Part shown: piece after piece, positions 39,655 through 48,878 of the stretch | Layout: each line of letters starts with the position of its first letter | How positions within the stretch are numbered: the stretch's first letter is position 1 | NCBI GenBank assembly: GCA_018842655.1 | Contig: JAGTWN010000004.1 | Location: 2,232,001-2,296,000, forward strand | DNA length: 64,000 bases | Direction: 5' to 3' | DNA from: Candidatus Pantoea haifensis | GTDB taxonomy: Bacteria > Pseudomonadota > Gammaproteobacteria > Enterobacterales > Enterobacteriaceae | The notes under the pieces: generated by a model | Seen by the model: only the letters and a program-made list of their open reading frames with translations | Told to the model about the DNA's origin: nothing | Database searches by the model: none | Position numbers and translations under genes: made by a program

Positions 39655-40818
39655 TTACTGCTTCGCACGCTCTTCCAGCATGGCAACAGCAGGCAATTTT
39701 TTACCTTCAACGAATTCCAGGAACGCGCCGCCACCGGTAGAGATGTAGGAAATTTTGTCTTCGATGCCGAACAGGTCGATAGCCGCTAAGGTATCGCCGC
39801 CGCCTGCAACAGAGAAAGCGTCGCTGTCTGCGATAGCGTTAGCCACGATCTCGGTGCCTTTACGGAAGTTCGGGAATTCAAAAACGCCAACCGGGCCGTT
39901 CCACAGGATGGTTTTCGCATTCTTCAGGATATCCGCCATCGCCTGTGCGGTTTCGTCGCCGAAGTCCATAATCTCTTCGTTATCCGCGACTTCGGAAACC
40001 TTTTTCACCGTGGCTGGAGCAGTTTCAGAGAATTCTGTGCCCACGCGTGAATCGGTAGGGACCGGAATGCCGTACTGATCGCGCAGGCCTTTTGCCGCAT
40101 CAACAAAGTCCGGTTCATACAGTGACTTACCTACTTTGTTGTCAATCGCAACGAAGGTATTAGCGATGCCGCCACCCACAATCACCGTGTCCGCAATTTT
40201 CACCAGCGACTGCAATACGTCAAACTTGGTTGATACTTTTGAACCGCCAACAACCGCCACCAGCGGACGCTCAGGGTTGCTCATCACTTTACCCAGAGCT
40301 TCCAGTTCGGCAGACAACAGCGGGCCTGCACAGGCAACAGGTGCGAATTTGCCGACACCGTGAGTAGACGCCTGCGCACGGTGTGCCGTACCGAATGCGT
40401 CCATCACAAACACGTCGCACAGCGCGGCATATTTCTTAGCAAGCGTTTCGTCGTCTTTCTTTTCGCCTTTGTTAAAGCGAACGTTTTCCAGCACTACCAG
40501 CTCACCCTCAGCAACGTCCACGCCGTCGAGGTAATCTTTTGCCAGGGTAACATTGGTGCCGTTCAGCTTGTCTTTCAGGTAGTTAACGACCGGCAGCAGA
40601 GAGAACTCTTCGTTGTATTCACCTTCGGTCGGACGACCCAGGTGAGAGGTAACCATCACTTTTGCGCCCTGTTTCAACGCCGCTTCGATGGTAGGCAGTG
40701 AAGCACGGATACGTGCATCTGACGTCACTTTCCCTTCTTTCACTGGTACGTTGAGATCGGCACGGATCAGAACGCGTTTGCCAGCAAGATCCAGATCGGT
40801 CATCTTAATTACAGACAT
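39655..40818 (-). CDS. pgk: Phosphoglycerate kinase
   Basis: Transfers phosphate from 1,3-bisphosphoglycerate to ADP in glycolysis. 387 residues, as in E. coli. N-terminal substrate domain [18 protein letters not shown] near residues 14-31 and HLGRPTEG near 60; nucleotide domain with [14 protein letters not shown] near 189, [15 protein letters not shown] near 308 and [12 protein letters not shown] near 342. Follows epd by 51 bp; fbaA comes next. Confidence 0.98.
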   Translation of the reverse strand: MSVIKMTDLDLAGKRVLIRADLNVPVKEGKVTSDARIRASLPTIEAALKQGAKVMVTSHLGRPTEGEYNEEFSLLPVVNYLKDKLNGTNVTLAKDYLDGVDVAEGELVVLENVRFNKGEKKDDETLAKKYAALCDVFVMDAFGTAHRAQASTHGVGKFAPVACAGPLLSAELEALGKVMSNPERPLVAVVGGSKVSTKFDVLQSLVKIADTVIVGGGIANTFVAIDNKVGKSLYEPDFVDAAKGLRDQYGIPVPTDSRVGTEFSETAPATVKKVSEVADNEEIMDFGDETAQAMADILKNAKTILWNGPVGVFEFPNFRKGTEIVANAIADSDAFSVAGGGDTLAAIDLFGIEDKISYISTGGGAFLEFVEGKKLPAVAMLEERAKQ

Positions 40819-40869
40819 GGTGAATCCTCTCGTTGATTCTCGTAAGTTTTGCCAGACGCAGACTGCGTC

Positions 40870-41889
40870 TTACCTGAAACCGCTTGCGGCCATCGCTAAC
40901 GTCGTGTCGAGCATTCGGTTAGCAAAGCCCCATTCGTTATCACACCAAACCAGGGTCTTGATCAGGTGCTGACCGCTAACCCGCGTTTGCGTACCATCCA
41001 CAATGGCACTGTGCGGATCATGGTTAAAATCGACAGAGACTAACGGTAATTCCGTATAGTCAACTATACCACGAAATGCTCCCTCTGCCGCGCTTTGCAA
41101 CAAGGCGTTAACTTCGCATGCTTTTACGCTTTGGCGTACGGAAACACTGAGATCAATGGCTGTCACGTTGATGGTTGGCACCCGCACCGCAATCGCTTCG
41201 AAGCGGTCATTGAATTTCGGAAAAATACGGGTAATGCCTGCAGCCAAACGTGTATCAACCGGAATGATTGACTGACTGGCCGCGCGCGTACGGCGCAGGT
41301 CGCTGTGATAAGCGTCAATCACTTGCTGATCGTGCATCGCCGAGTGAATAGTCGTTACCGTGCCAGATTCGATGCCAAAAGCGTCATCCAGCAGCTTGAT
41401 CACCGGAATAATGCAGTTGGTGGTACAGGATGCATTGGACACAATGCGGTCAGTTTGTTTAAGAGCCTGTTCGTTGACGCCATACACCACGGTCGCATCA
41501 AGATCGTTGCCGCCCGGATGGGAAAACAACACTTTTTTCGCCCCCGCGTTTAAATGGGCCTCGCCATCTTCACGCGTTCCGTAAACGCCCGTGCAATCCA
41601 GCACGACGTCGACATTGAGCTCTCGCCACGGTAAACCGTCCAGCTCCGCGTGATGCAGGATACGAAGAGTATCTTCACCTACCCACAGTAAATCGCGTTC
41701 CTGACGCACATCAAAGGCGAAGCGGCCATGGCTGGTGTCGTACTTAAGCAGGTGCGCCATGCCGGTCGCTTCTGCCAGTTCGTTGATTGCCACCACGGTA
41801 ATTTCGGCACGCCGCCCTGTTTCATACAGTGCGCGCAGCACGTTGCGTCCAATACGGCCGAAGCCATTAATTGCTACCCGGACGGTCAT
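40870..41889 (-). CDS. epd: D-erythrose-4-phosphate dehydrogenase
   Basis: Oxidises erythrose-4-phosphate to 4-phosphoerythronate for pyridoxal phosphate synthesis. 339 residues (E. coli 339). A GAPDH homologue: NAD motif [15 protein letters not shown] at residues 8-22, catalytic Cys in [10 protein letters not shown] near 155 and His near 180. Longer loops and the [16 protein letters not shown] segments match Epd rather than GapA. First gene of epd-pgk-fbaA; a CRP-like site lies about 190 bp upstream. Confidence 0.96.
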   Translation of the reverse strand: MTVRVAINGFGRIGRNVLRALYETGRRAEITVVAINELAEATGMAHLLKYDTSHGRFAFDVRQERDLLWVGEDTLRILHHAELDGLPWRELNVDVVLDCTGVYGTREDGEAHLNAGAKKVLFSHPGGNDLDATVVYGVNEQALKQTDRIVSNASCTTNCIIPVIKLLDDAFGIESGTVTTIHSAMHDQQVIDAYHSDLRRTRAASQSIIPVDTRLAAGITRIFPKFNDRFEAIAVRVPTINVTAIDLSVSVRQSVKACEVNALLQSAAEGAFRGIVDYTELPLVSVDFNHDPHSAIVDGTQTRVSGQHLIKTLVWCDNEWGFANRMLDTTLAMAASGFR

Positions 41890-42078
41890 CTTTCTCCTGC
41901 CAAATCCAGCTGAAAAAACGTGCCGTTAGCCTGAGCGTTCCGCTGCGTTTTGTACAGGAGATTCTTATTCGACATCATCTGAAACTCACTGTCAGAGCGC
42001 ACGAACTGAAACGGTTCAGCGAGAATAAAGGAATGGAGGAATAACAGGAATGATTGTGATCAACTGCGCTGCTTATAT

Positions 42079-42094
42079 TTGGATCTGCGTCACA
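42079..42094. promoter_or_regulatory. CRP-like site upstream of epd
   Basis: TTGGATCTGCGTCACA with a perfect TCACA right half and ATC in the left. CRP is known to activate the epd-pgk-fbaA promoter in E. coli. The remaining gap 41890-42182 holds no gene that I can see; E. coli genes sometimes found here are absent. Confidence 0.55.
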
Positions 42095-42182
42095 AATTTG
42101 CCTAAAAGCAGGCGATTACTGAAGGAATAATTTTATCCAGGCCGCGCAAAAAGAGCGCGGTTACGCTTCCCGCTGATGCTGA

Positions 42183-42210
42183 TTTCAGGCAGCCAGCAGG
42201 CTGCCTGAAA
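42183..42210. terminator. Hairpin after tktA
   Basis: TTTCAGGCAGCC-AGCA-GGCTGCCTGAAA, a perfect 12-bp stem 6 bp after the tktA stop. The A/T ends of the stem give a short T-tract on either strand. Confidence 0.7.
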
Positions 42211-42216
42211 AAGCAC

Positions 42217-44211
42217 TTACGCCAGCAACGCTTTGGCTTTTGCTACAACGTTATCAACGGTAAAACCAAAGACTTCGAACAGTTTCTCAGCCGGTGCTGA
42301 CTCGCCGAAGCTGGTCATGCCGATGATTGCGCCATTCAGACCGGTATATTTGAACCAGTAATCAGCGATGCCCGCTTCGATTGCTACGCGCGCGCTAACG
42401 GCTTTCGGCAGCACAGATTCACGATATTCGTCGCTCTGCTTGTCGAATGCATCGGTAGATGGCATAGAAACCACGCGCACTTTACGGCCTTCGCTGGAGA
42501 GCTTGTCGTACGCCGCAACGGCCAGTTCAACTTCTGAACCGGTCGCGATCAGGATCACTTCAGGCGTCCCTTCGCACGCTTTCAGTACGTAACCGCCACG
42601 CGCCACGTTTGCCAGCTGCTCTGCGGTACGGTCCTGCTGTGCCAGGTTCTGACGCGAGAAGATCAGCGCGCTTGGGCCATCTTTACGCTCGATGGCATAT
42701 TTCCATGCCACCGCCGATTCAACCTGGTCACATGGACGCCACAGGCTCATGTTTGGCGTGGTACGCAGGCTCGCCATCTGCTCAACAGGCTGGTGAGTCG
42801 GACCATCTTCACCCAGGCCGATCGAGTCGTGAGTGTAAACCATGATCTGGCGGATCTTCATCAGTGCCGCCATACGCGCCGCGTTACGGGCATATTCAAC
42901 GAACATCAGGAAGGTTGCAGTGTACGGCAGGAAACCGCCGTGCAGCGCAATGCCGTTGGCGATAGCGGTCATACCGAATTCGCGCACGCCGTAATGGATG
43001 TAGTTACCGGCAGTGTCTTCGTTGATTGGCTTAGAGCCAGACCAGATGGTCAGGTTGCTCGGGGCCAGGTCAGCGGAACCGCCCAGGTATTCTGGCAGGA
43101 TTTTACCAAAGGCTTCGATAGCGTTCTGAGAAGCTTTACGGCTGGCGATTTTCGCCGGATTCGCCTGCAGCTGTTCAATAAATTTCTGTGACGCTTCCTG
43201 CCAGTTAGCAGGCAGTTCGTTGCTCACGCGACGCTTAAATTCCGCAGCCAGTTCTGGGTGCTCTTTTGCATAAGCGGCAAACTTCTCGTTCCATGCCGCT
43301 TCTTTCGCCTGGCCCGCTTCTTTAGCATCCCACTCAGCATAGATTTCTGACGGGATAACAAATGGCGCGTGTTCCCAGCCCAGCTGTTTGCGCGTCAGTG
43401 CAACTTCATCATCACCCAGCGGTGCGCCGTGTGAATCATGCGTACCCGCTTTGTTCGGTGAACCGAAACCGATAACGGTTTTGCACATCAGCAGTGAAGG
43501 TTTGTCGCTTACCGCTTTTGCTTCTTCGATGGCTTTCGCAATCGCCCCGGCATCATGACCATCAACGCCGCGTACAACGTGCCAGCCATAAGATTCGAAG
43601 CGTTTTGCGGTGTCGTCGGTGAACCAGCCATCAATGTGACCGTCAATTGAGATACCGTTGTCATCATAGAACGCCACCAGTTTGCCCAGCTTCAGCGTAC
43701 CGGCCAGCGAGCAGACTTCGTGTGAAATGCCTTCCATCATGCAGCCGTCGCCCATGAAGACATAGGTGTTGTGGTCTACGATTTCATGGCCCGGACGGTT
43801 GAACTGTGCAGCAAGCGTGCGCTCAGCAATGGCGAAGCCAACGGCATTCGCGATGCCCTGACCCAGCGGGCCGGTTGTGGTTTCAACACCAGCGGTATAG
43901 CCATATTCCGGGTGACCTGGAGTTTTAGAATGCAGCTGGCGGAAGTTCTGCAGCTCGCTCATTGGCAGATCGTAGCCAGTGAGATGCAGCAGGCTGTAAA
44001 TCAGCATAGAGCCGTGGCCGTTAGACAGAATGAAGCGGTCGCGATCGGCCCACTGCGGATTGGTTGGATTATGATTCAGGTAGCCGCGCCACAGCACTTC
44101 AGCGATGTCCGCCATGCCCATTGGGGCACCCGGATGTCCCGATTTGGCTTTTTGTACTGCGTCCATACTTAACGCACGAATGGCGTTGGCAAGCTCTTTA
44201 CGAGAGGGCAT
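42217..44211 (-). CDS. tktA: Transketolase
   Basis: Thiamine-diphosphate enzyme moving two-carbon units in the pentose phosphate pathway and supplying erythrose-4-phosphate. 664 residues (E. coli TktA 663). TPP-binding motif [19 protein letters not shown] near 154-172 with [10 protein letters not shown], and the transketolase motif [17 protein letters not shown] near 468-484. The start is the ATG at 44209-44211. Gene order tktA-loiP-speB follows E. coli. Confidence 0.98.
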   Translation of the reverse strand: MPSRKELANAIRALSMDAVQKAKSGHPGAPMGMADIAEVLWRGYLNHNPTNPQWADRDRFILSNGHGSMLIYSLLHLTGYDLPMSELQNFRQLHSKTPGHPEYGYTAGVETTTGPLGQGIANAVGFAIAERTLAAQFNRPGHEIVDHNTYVFMGDGCMMEGISHEVCSLAGTLKLGKLVAFYDDNGISIDGHIDGWFTDDTAKRFESYGWHVVRGVDGHDAGAIAKAIEEAKAVSDKPSLLMCKTVIGFGSPNKAGTHDSHGAPLGDDEVALTRKQLGWEHAPFVIPSEIYAEWDAKEAGQAKEAAWNEKFAAYAKEHPELAAEFKRRVSNELPANWQEASQKFIEQLQANPAKIASRKASQNAIEAFGKILPEYLGGSADLAPSNLTIWSGSKPINEDTAGNYIHYGVREFGMTAIANGIALHGGFLPYTATFLMFVEYARNAARMAALMKIRQIMVYTHDSIGLGEDGPTHQPVEQMASLRTTPNMSLWRPCDQVESAVAWKYAIERKDGPSALIFSRQNLAQQDRTAEQLANVARGGYVLKACEGTPEVILIATGSEVELAVAAYDKLSSEGRKVRVVSMPSTDAFDKQSDEYRESVLPKAVSARVAIEAGIADYWFKYTGLNGAIIGMTSFGESAPAEKLFEVFGFTVDNVVAKAKALLA

Positions 44212-44483
44212 TTTCTACTCCAGGTCGGATTAATGCTTCGCCTGTTAACTCATTGTAATTAATGGTTTATCCGGCAAAGCAAGGAAAAAGTTGCACATCA
44301 ATGTACATGAAACCCAGGGCAAAAGTACATGTTGAAAATGGCTAAATCTCTCCGCTTCGTCTGGCTTTTTCGGCAATGTCTGCTAGCCAGGTTGAATGCA
44401 GCACGTTATAACTGCAACGATTAGACATCTGGCAATTTTACAGGTGTTTGTTTTTCTTACCTTGTTACGAATGGAATGATGGA

Positions 44484-45239
44484 ATGAAACTCCAAAAAAC
44501 TGTATTAGCGTTGGGACTGACAGCACTGTTAAGCGGCTGTGCAGGATTGGACAACAATGCACTGCTGCAATCTGGCGCTCAGGCGTATCAGGCTTATACC
44601 TTAAGTGACGATCAGGTTAAGCAGCTCAGCGACCAGTCGTGTGAGCAGATGGATAAAGAGAACAAGATTGCGCCAGCCAGCAGTGAATATCAGCAGCGGC
44701 TGAATAAGATTGCGGCCGCGCTGGGCGACAATATTAATGGCGTGCCGGCTAACTATAAGGTTTATGAAACCAAGGATGTTAATGCCTGGGCAATGGCGAA
44801 TGGCTGTATCCGCGTGTACAGCGGCCTGATGGACATGATGGATGATAATGAAGTTGAAGGTGTGCTGGGCCATGAAATGGGCCACGTCGCACTGGGCCAT
44901 ACGCGCAAAGCGATGCAGGTGGCGTTTGCCACTACCGCCGCGCGCACTGCAGCAGCCTCTGTTGGTGGCGTGCTCGGTTCGCTATCGCAGTCGCAGTTGG
45001 GTGAAATGGGTGAGAAATTAGTGAATGCGCAGTTCTCGCAAACTCAGGAATCGCAGGCAGATGATTACTCCTACGATCTGCTGAAAAAACGCGGTATTAA
45101 CCCAACAGGCCTGGCAACCAGCTTTGAGAAACTGGCGAAGCTAGAAGAAGGCCGCCAAAGCTCGATGTTTGATTCGCACCCGGATTCAGAAGCGCGTGCG
45201 CAACATATTCGCGATCGCATTGCGAAAGACGGGAAATAA
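44484..45239 (+). CDS. loiP: Metalloprotease LoiP (YggG), M48 family lipoprotein
   Basis: 251 residues. Signal ends in lipobox LLSGC (C19), so it is a lipoprotein; in E. coli LoiP is an outer-membrane protease expressed at low osmolarity that cleaves Phe-Phe bonds and works with BepA. The zinc motif HEMGH is at residues 130-134 in VLGHEMGHVALGH, with the third ligand Glu in TQESQADDYS. The ATG at 44484 begins the signal peptide; an upstream frame from 44448 is rejected. Confidence 0.94.
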   Translation: MKLQKTVLALGLTALLSGCAGLDNNALLQSGAQAYQAYTLSDDQVKQLSDQSCEQMDKENKIAPASSEYQQRLNKIAAALGDNINGVPANYKVYETKDVNAWAMANGCIRVYSGLMDMMDDNEVEGVLGHEMGHVALGHTRKAMQVAFATTAARTAAASVGGVLGSLSQSQLGEMGEKLVNAQFSQTQESQADDYSYDLLKKRGINPTGLATSFEKLAKLEEGRQSSMFDSHPDSEARAQHIRDRIAKDGK

Positions 45240-45244
45240 ATCAG

Positions 45245-45288
45245 CTCATTCTGGCCTTCCCCGGCTTGCGGGAGAAGGCCAGAATGAG
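45245..45288. repeat. Intergenic palindrome between loiP and the YidB-like gene
   Basis: Arms CTCATTCTGGCCTTC (45245-45259) and GAAGGCCAGAATGAG (45274-45288) plus an inner CCCG/CGGG pair with one bulged A and loop GCTTG: a 19-bp stem. The inner part CCCGGCTTxCGGGAG matches the palindrome at 14258-14286. Between convergent genes, it may also stop transcription. Confidence 0.65.
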
Positions 45289-45304
45289 GCCAGCAAACTT
45301 CAAA

Positions 45305-45715
45305 CTATTTCTTAAACAGCTGATCCACCATCGAACCCAGATCTAACTGATTCGCATGCAGGGACTTCTCATCCATTTGGCCGTGCGGTGACATCTTATC
45401 AATCAACAGCGGCAACAGCGCCGCCAGCGTACCGGACGCACCGTTCACATCCGTGCCCAGCTTATCCGCCAGCGACTGCAATTCGCCTTGGCCAAATGCA
45501 GACTGAATTTCATTGCTGCCAACGGGCTGATTATTGCCCGTGCCAATCCATGAACCCAGTACCTCGCCCAGCCCGCCTTGCTGGAACTTATGCAGCAGCA
45601 CTTCGATACCGCCCTGCTCCTGCACCCAATGCCAGATAGCCTGCAACTGACCAGGCTGATTGCCCTGCTCCTGGCCGTTGCCCAGCGATCCTACCAGTTC
45701 ATCAAGAAAGCCCAT
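45305..45715 (-). CDS. YidB-like DUF937 family protein
   Basis: 136 residues resembling E. coli YidB: MGFLDELVGS at the start, AIWHWVQEQGGIEVLLHKFQ near 25-45, GGLGEVLGSWIGTGNNQPV near 48-66, then SAFGQGELQSLADKLGTDV and LAALLPLLIDKMSPHG near 97-112. No signal peptide; function unknown. Of two adjacent ATGs I take the second (45713-45715), as GGAGG is only 2 bases from the first. Confidence 0.85.
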   Translation of the reverse strand: MGFLDELVGSLGNGQEQGNQPGQLQAIWHWVQEQGGIEVLLHKFQQGGLGEVLGSWIGTGNNQPVGSNEIQSAFGQGELQSLADKLGTDVNGASGTLAALLPLLIDKMSPHGQMDEKSLHANQLDLGSMVDQLFKK

Positions 45716-45781
45716 CATTACCTCCGAAAAAACACTCTCGTCAGTAAAGCTTAGTGCTTGCTGAGTGGCTCTGGAACACGA

Positions 45782-46702
45782 TTAGTCCTTATTTGCCGCC
45801 TGAACGTGCAGCATATCCAGTGCCAGCGTCGCCGCTGCCAGCGCCGTAAGATCGGCATGATCGTAACCTGGCGCCACTTCAACCAGATCCATGCCAACGA
45901 TATTCATACCTTGCAAACCGCGAATCAGCTTGGTGGCTTTATCGGTGGTCAAACCGCCAATAACCGGCGTTCCGGTGCCTGGCGCATGCGCGGGATCCAG
46001 ACAGTCGATGTCAAAGGTCAGATAAACCGGTAGATCACCAACGGTGCGTTTCACTTCCGCCAGGATATCATCCACGCTACGGTCGTTGACCTGCGCAGCA
46101 TCCAGCACGTTAAAACCGAGACTCTTATCAAATTCGGTACGAATACCAATCTGTACTGATTGCTGTGGATCGATTAATCCCTCTTTCGGTGCGGTAAAGA
46201 ACATGGTGCCGTGATCGAAGGTTGGGCCGTTTGAATAGGTGTCGGTGTGTGCATCGAAATGCACCAGCGCCATTTTGCCAAAATGCTTCGCATGGGCGCG
46301 CAGCAGTGGCAGCGTGACGTAATGGTCGCCGCCAAAGGTCATCATGCGCTTGCCGTTCGCCAGCAGCTTCTCAGCATGCGCCTGTAACTTATCAGAGAGA
46401 TCCTGCGAATCGCCAAAGGCATAAACCAGATCGCCGCAATCAACGACTTTCAGACGCTGACGCAAATCGAAATTCCATGGCCAGCGGCAACCTTCCCACG
46501 CCAGGTTTGTAGAGATTTGACGAATGGCGCCCGGTCCAAGACGGCTCCCCGGACGACCCGATGTGGCGGCATCAAAAGGCACACCAGTAATGACCCATTC
46601 TGCATCACTGTCGTATGGCTGGAAATTGATCGGGAAGCGCATGAAACCAAAGGCGTTCGAAACCAGAGAGTTGTCGTACTGATTGCCCAGGGTGTTATAC
46701 AT
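45782..46702 (-). CDS. speB: Agmatinase
   Basis: Hydrolyses agmatine to putrescine and urea, the step after SpeA. 306 residues, as in E. coli. Di-manganese motifs of the arginase fold: GGDHYVTLP near 149, HFDAHTDTY near 170-178 and [16 protein letters not shown] near 249. The ATG at 46700-46702 has GAGGA upstream; a longer frame to 46744 is rejected. In E. coli speA is directly upstream; here a 14-kb capsule locus separates them. Confidence 0.97.
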   Translation of the reverse strand: MYNTLGNQYDNSLVSNAFGFMRFPINFQPYDSDAEWVITGVPFDAATSGRPGSRLGPGAIRQISTNLAWEGCRWPWNFDLRQRLKVVDCGDLVYAFGDSQDLSDKLQAHAEKLLANGKRMMTFGGDHYVTLPLLRAHAKHFGKMALVHFDAHTDTYSNGPTFDHGTMFFTAPKEGLIDPQQSVQIGIRTEFDKSLGFNVLDAAQVNDRSVDDILAEVKRTVGDLPVYLTFDIDCLDPAHAPGTGTPVIGGLTTDKATKLIRGLQGMNIVGMDLVEVAPGYDHADLTALAAATLALDMLHVQAANKD

Positions 46703-47343
46703 AATTCGTCCTCTATATATCCGTGAGTCGGGCCTGGCCCGCATGTCAGTAAAAGGTATAGATGAAAAAATCCCCTCCGCGTCGTTAAGCCCGACGAGGA
46801 AGGGATTTTAGGGTATGACTAAACTGGCGCGATTATCGCGGAGATCGCGGTGTGCTGCAACGGCATTACGTACCTGCCGGTGTAAAAATGCTTTTGGTTC
46901 TGCCTGGGCCTGTTAACAGAAGTGTAAGGAAGATTAATAGTGCCAGCCAAAATTAAAGGTCAGCTATTTCTGACAGTTACATACGGGTACAACGCAATAT
47001 CAAGGTGTTAGCCGCTAAGAATGTAGAGTAAACGTATGATAGGCGTTACAGATTAGTAACGATATATTAATAGATGAAAACGGTTAGGAATTGTCTTAAG
47101 CGAACTGTAACGTACCCACAAAATAATAAGATATTTCTTACAGACTGACTTGGGTAATCGGCTTCGGCCAAATTAATTAATTGCGCTCCGTAATAGATTT
47201 ATTCCTCGTAGATAAACGCTTTTTACCTGCGTAATAGTCAGATTGTTAATCTGACTCTGCATTATTGTTGCTGAATAATTCGGCATCTTTCCCCTGTCTG
47301 AAGATTTATATTCTCACTCATCCTACATCTGTTTTGTCTGGCG
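46703..47343. other. Non-coding junction between speB and the capsule locus
   Basis: About 640 bp with no convincing gene. The first 100 bp contain a terminator-like hairpin on the minus strand (46765-46809); from about 46920 the sequence becomes AT-rich and probably carries the kpsM promoter, with a long leader before the JUMPStart element. This is the left junction of the capsule insert. Confidence 0.5.
46765..46809 (-). terminator. Terminator-like hairpin upstream of speB
   Basis: Outer pair AAAATCCC (46767-46774) / GGGATTTT (46802-46809), inner TCC/GGA and CGTCG/CGACG, loop about 7 bases. On the minus strand it ends in TTTTTT (46765-46770). It lies 60 bp before the speB start with no gene close upstream to terminate; it could be a leftover of the ancestral speA-speB gap or a leader attenuator. 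Confidence 0.55.
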
Positions 47344-47378
47344 CATTGGTTGCTGTAAAGCCAAGGGCGGTAGCATAC
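47344..47378 (+). promoter_or_regulatory. JUMPStart sequence with ops element upstream of kpsM
   Basis: The segment CATTGGTTGCTGTAAAGCCA followed by AGGGCGGTAGCATAC matches the JUMPStart consensus; the ops core GGCGGTAGCAT is at 47366-47376. In E. coli, ops in the transcript recruits RfaH, which suppresses pausing so that the long kpsMT-region 2 transcript is completed. It lies about 35 bp before kpsM. Confidence 0.88.
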
Positions 47379-47410
47379 AAAAAATCCAACTTCTTTTAGA
47401 GTGCAAATGA

Positions 47411-48187
47411 ATGGCCAGAAGTGGTTTAGAAGTTCAACAGGCTGCTATTAAAGCCTTGTTTTTACGAGAAATAAGAACGCGATTTGGTAAGTTTCGCCTT
47501 GGCTATTTTTGGGCGATTCTGGAACCTTCTGCGCACTTATTGGTATTATTAGCCATATTCGGTTTTATTATGCATCGCACCATGCCGGATATTTCATTCC
47601 CCGTATTTCTGCTTAACGGCATCATTCCATACTTTATTTTTAGTAATATCAGTAATCGTTCAGTAGGCGCAATTGAAGCCAACCAGGGATTGTTTAATTA
47701 CCGACCTGTAAAACCGATTGATACGATTATCGCGCGTGCTTTACTGGAGACGCTAATTTACGTCGCGGTATATATTGTGCTGATGGTTGTGGTGTGGATG
47801 GCTGGCGAAGAGTTTGAGGTTGTTAATCTGTTGCAACTGGTTTGTACCTGGACACTCCTGGTACTGTTCTCCTGTGGCATTGGGTTGATCTTTATGGTGG
47901 TAGGAAAAACCTTCGCAGAAACACAAAAGTTTTTACCGATCCTACTGAAACCCCTCTATTTCATCTCGTGCATTATGTTCTCGCTACATTCGATTCCTAA
48001 AGATTACTGGCCTTACCTTCTGTGGAACCCGATTGTTCATGCTGTTGAACTAAGCCGCGAAGCTGTCGTACCCGGTTATGTCAGTGAAGGCGTAAGCCTG
48101 CAATATCTGGCGTTTTGTACCTTAGCCACTTTATTTGTTGGTCTCGCACTCTATCGCACCCGTGAAGAGGCAATGCTGACCTCATGA
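47411..48187 (+). CDS. kpsM: Capsule export ABC transporter permease KpsM
   Basis: Inner-membrane subunit of the ABC-2 exporter for group 2 capsules. 258 residues, with six membrane helices; ALFLREIRTRFGKFRLGYFW near the N-terminus and LFNYRPVKPIDTIIARALLE near 96-115 are near-identical to E. coli KpsM, as is the C-terminus LYRTREEAMLTS. The start is ATG 47411; an ATG at 47407 is out of frame. Its stop overlaps kpsT in ATGA. Behind an RfaH/ops leader. Confidence 0.96.
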   Translation: MARSGLEVQQAAIKALFLREIRTRFGKFRLGYFWAILEPSAHLLVLLAIFGFIMHRTMPDISFPVFLLNGIIPYFIFSNISNRSVGAIEANQGLFNYRPVKPIDTIIARALLETLIYVAVYIVLMVVVWMAGEEFEVVNLLQLVCTWTLLVLFSCGIGLIFMVVGKTFAETQKFLPILLKPLYFISCIMFSLHSIPKDYWPYLLWNPIVHAVELSREAVVPGYVSEGVSLQYLAFCTLATLFVGLALYRTREEAMLTS

Positions 48188-48864
48188 TTAGAATTGAAAA
48201 CCTGACGAAGTCATACCGCACGCCAGCAGGCCGCCATTACGTTTTTAAAGATCTGAATATTGAACTGCCGACCGGTAAAAGCGTGGCGCTGGTGGGTCGC
48301 AATGGCGCGGGTAAATCGACTTTATTACGTATGATTGGCGGCATTGACCGTCCTGACAGCGGCAACATTATTACGGATAAAACCATTTCCTGGCCAGTCG
48401 GCCTTTCCGGTGGATTCCAGGGCAGCCTGACCGGGCGCGAGAACGTCAAGTTTGTTGCGCGCCTGTATGCCAAAAAGGAAGAGTTAAAAGAAAAAGTCGC
48501 GTTCGTCGAGGAGTTTGCTGAGTTAGGTAAATATTTCGATATGCCGATTAAAACCTATTCGTCTGGTATGAAATCACGCCTTGGCTTCGGCCTGAGTATG
48601 GCGTTTAAGTTTGATTATTACCTGGTCGATGAAGTCACGGCTGTTGGTGATGCGAGGTTTAAACAGAAGTGTGCTGAGTTGTTTAAGGCGAGGCATGCGG
48701 AATCAAGTTTTTTAATGGTTTCACACAGTTTGAATTCGTTAAAAGAGTTTTGTGACGTGGCGATATACATAGCAAAAAACAATGAAATAAAATATTTTAA
48801 TAAAACTGATGAAGCTATTCAGCTTTATCTCAAAGATGAAAAAAGCAAAATACAAAATAATTAA
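48184..48864 (+). CDS. kpsT: Capsule export ABC transporter ATPase KpsT
   Basis: ATP-binding subunit partnering KpsM. 226 residues (E. coli 219). Walker A GRNGAGKST near residue 38-46, signature KTYSSGMKSRLGFGLSMAF near 123, Walker B YYLVDEVTAVGD near 143, and the H-loop MVSHS near 180. The last ~25 residues become lysine- and asparagine-rich (AKNNEIKYFNKTDEAIQLY) and the base composition falls sharply here, marking the edge of the AT-rich serotype region. Confidence 0.95.
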   Translation: MIRIENLTKSYRTPAGRHYVFKDLNIELPTGKSVALVGRNGAGKSTLLRMIGGIDRPDSGNIITDKTISWPVGLSGGFQGSLTGRENVKFVARLYAKKEELKEKVAFVEEFAELGKYFDMPIKTYSSGMKSRLGFGLSMAFKFDYYLVDEVTAVGDARFKQKCAELFKARHAESSFLMVSHSLNSLKEFCDVAIYIAKNNEIKYFNKTDEAIQLYLKDEKSKIQNN

Positions 48865-48878
48865 ACAGGAGATTATCA

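Noticed and set aside
46703-47343. tRNA or integrase at the left edge of the capsule locus
   Set aside because: I searched for clover-leaf arms, CCA ends and recombinase motifs and saw none.
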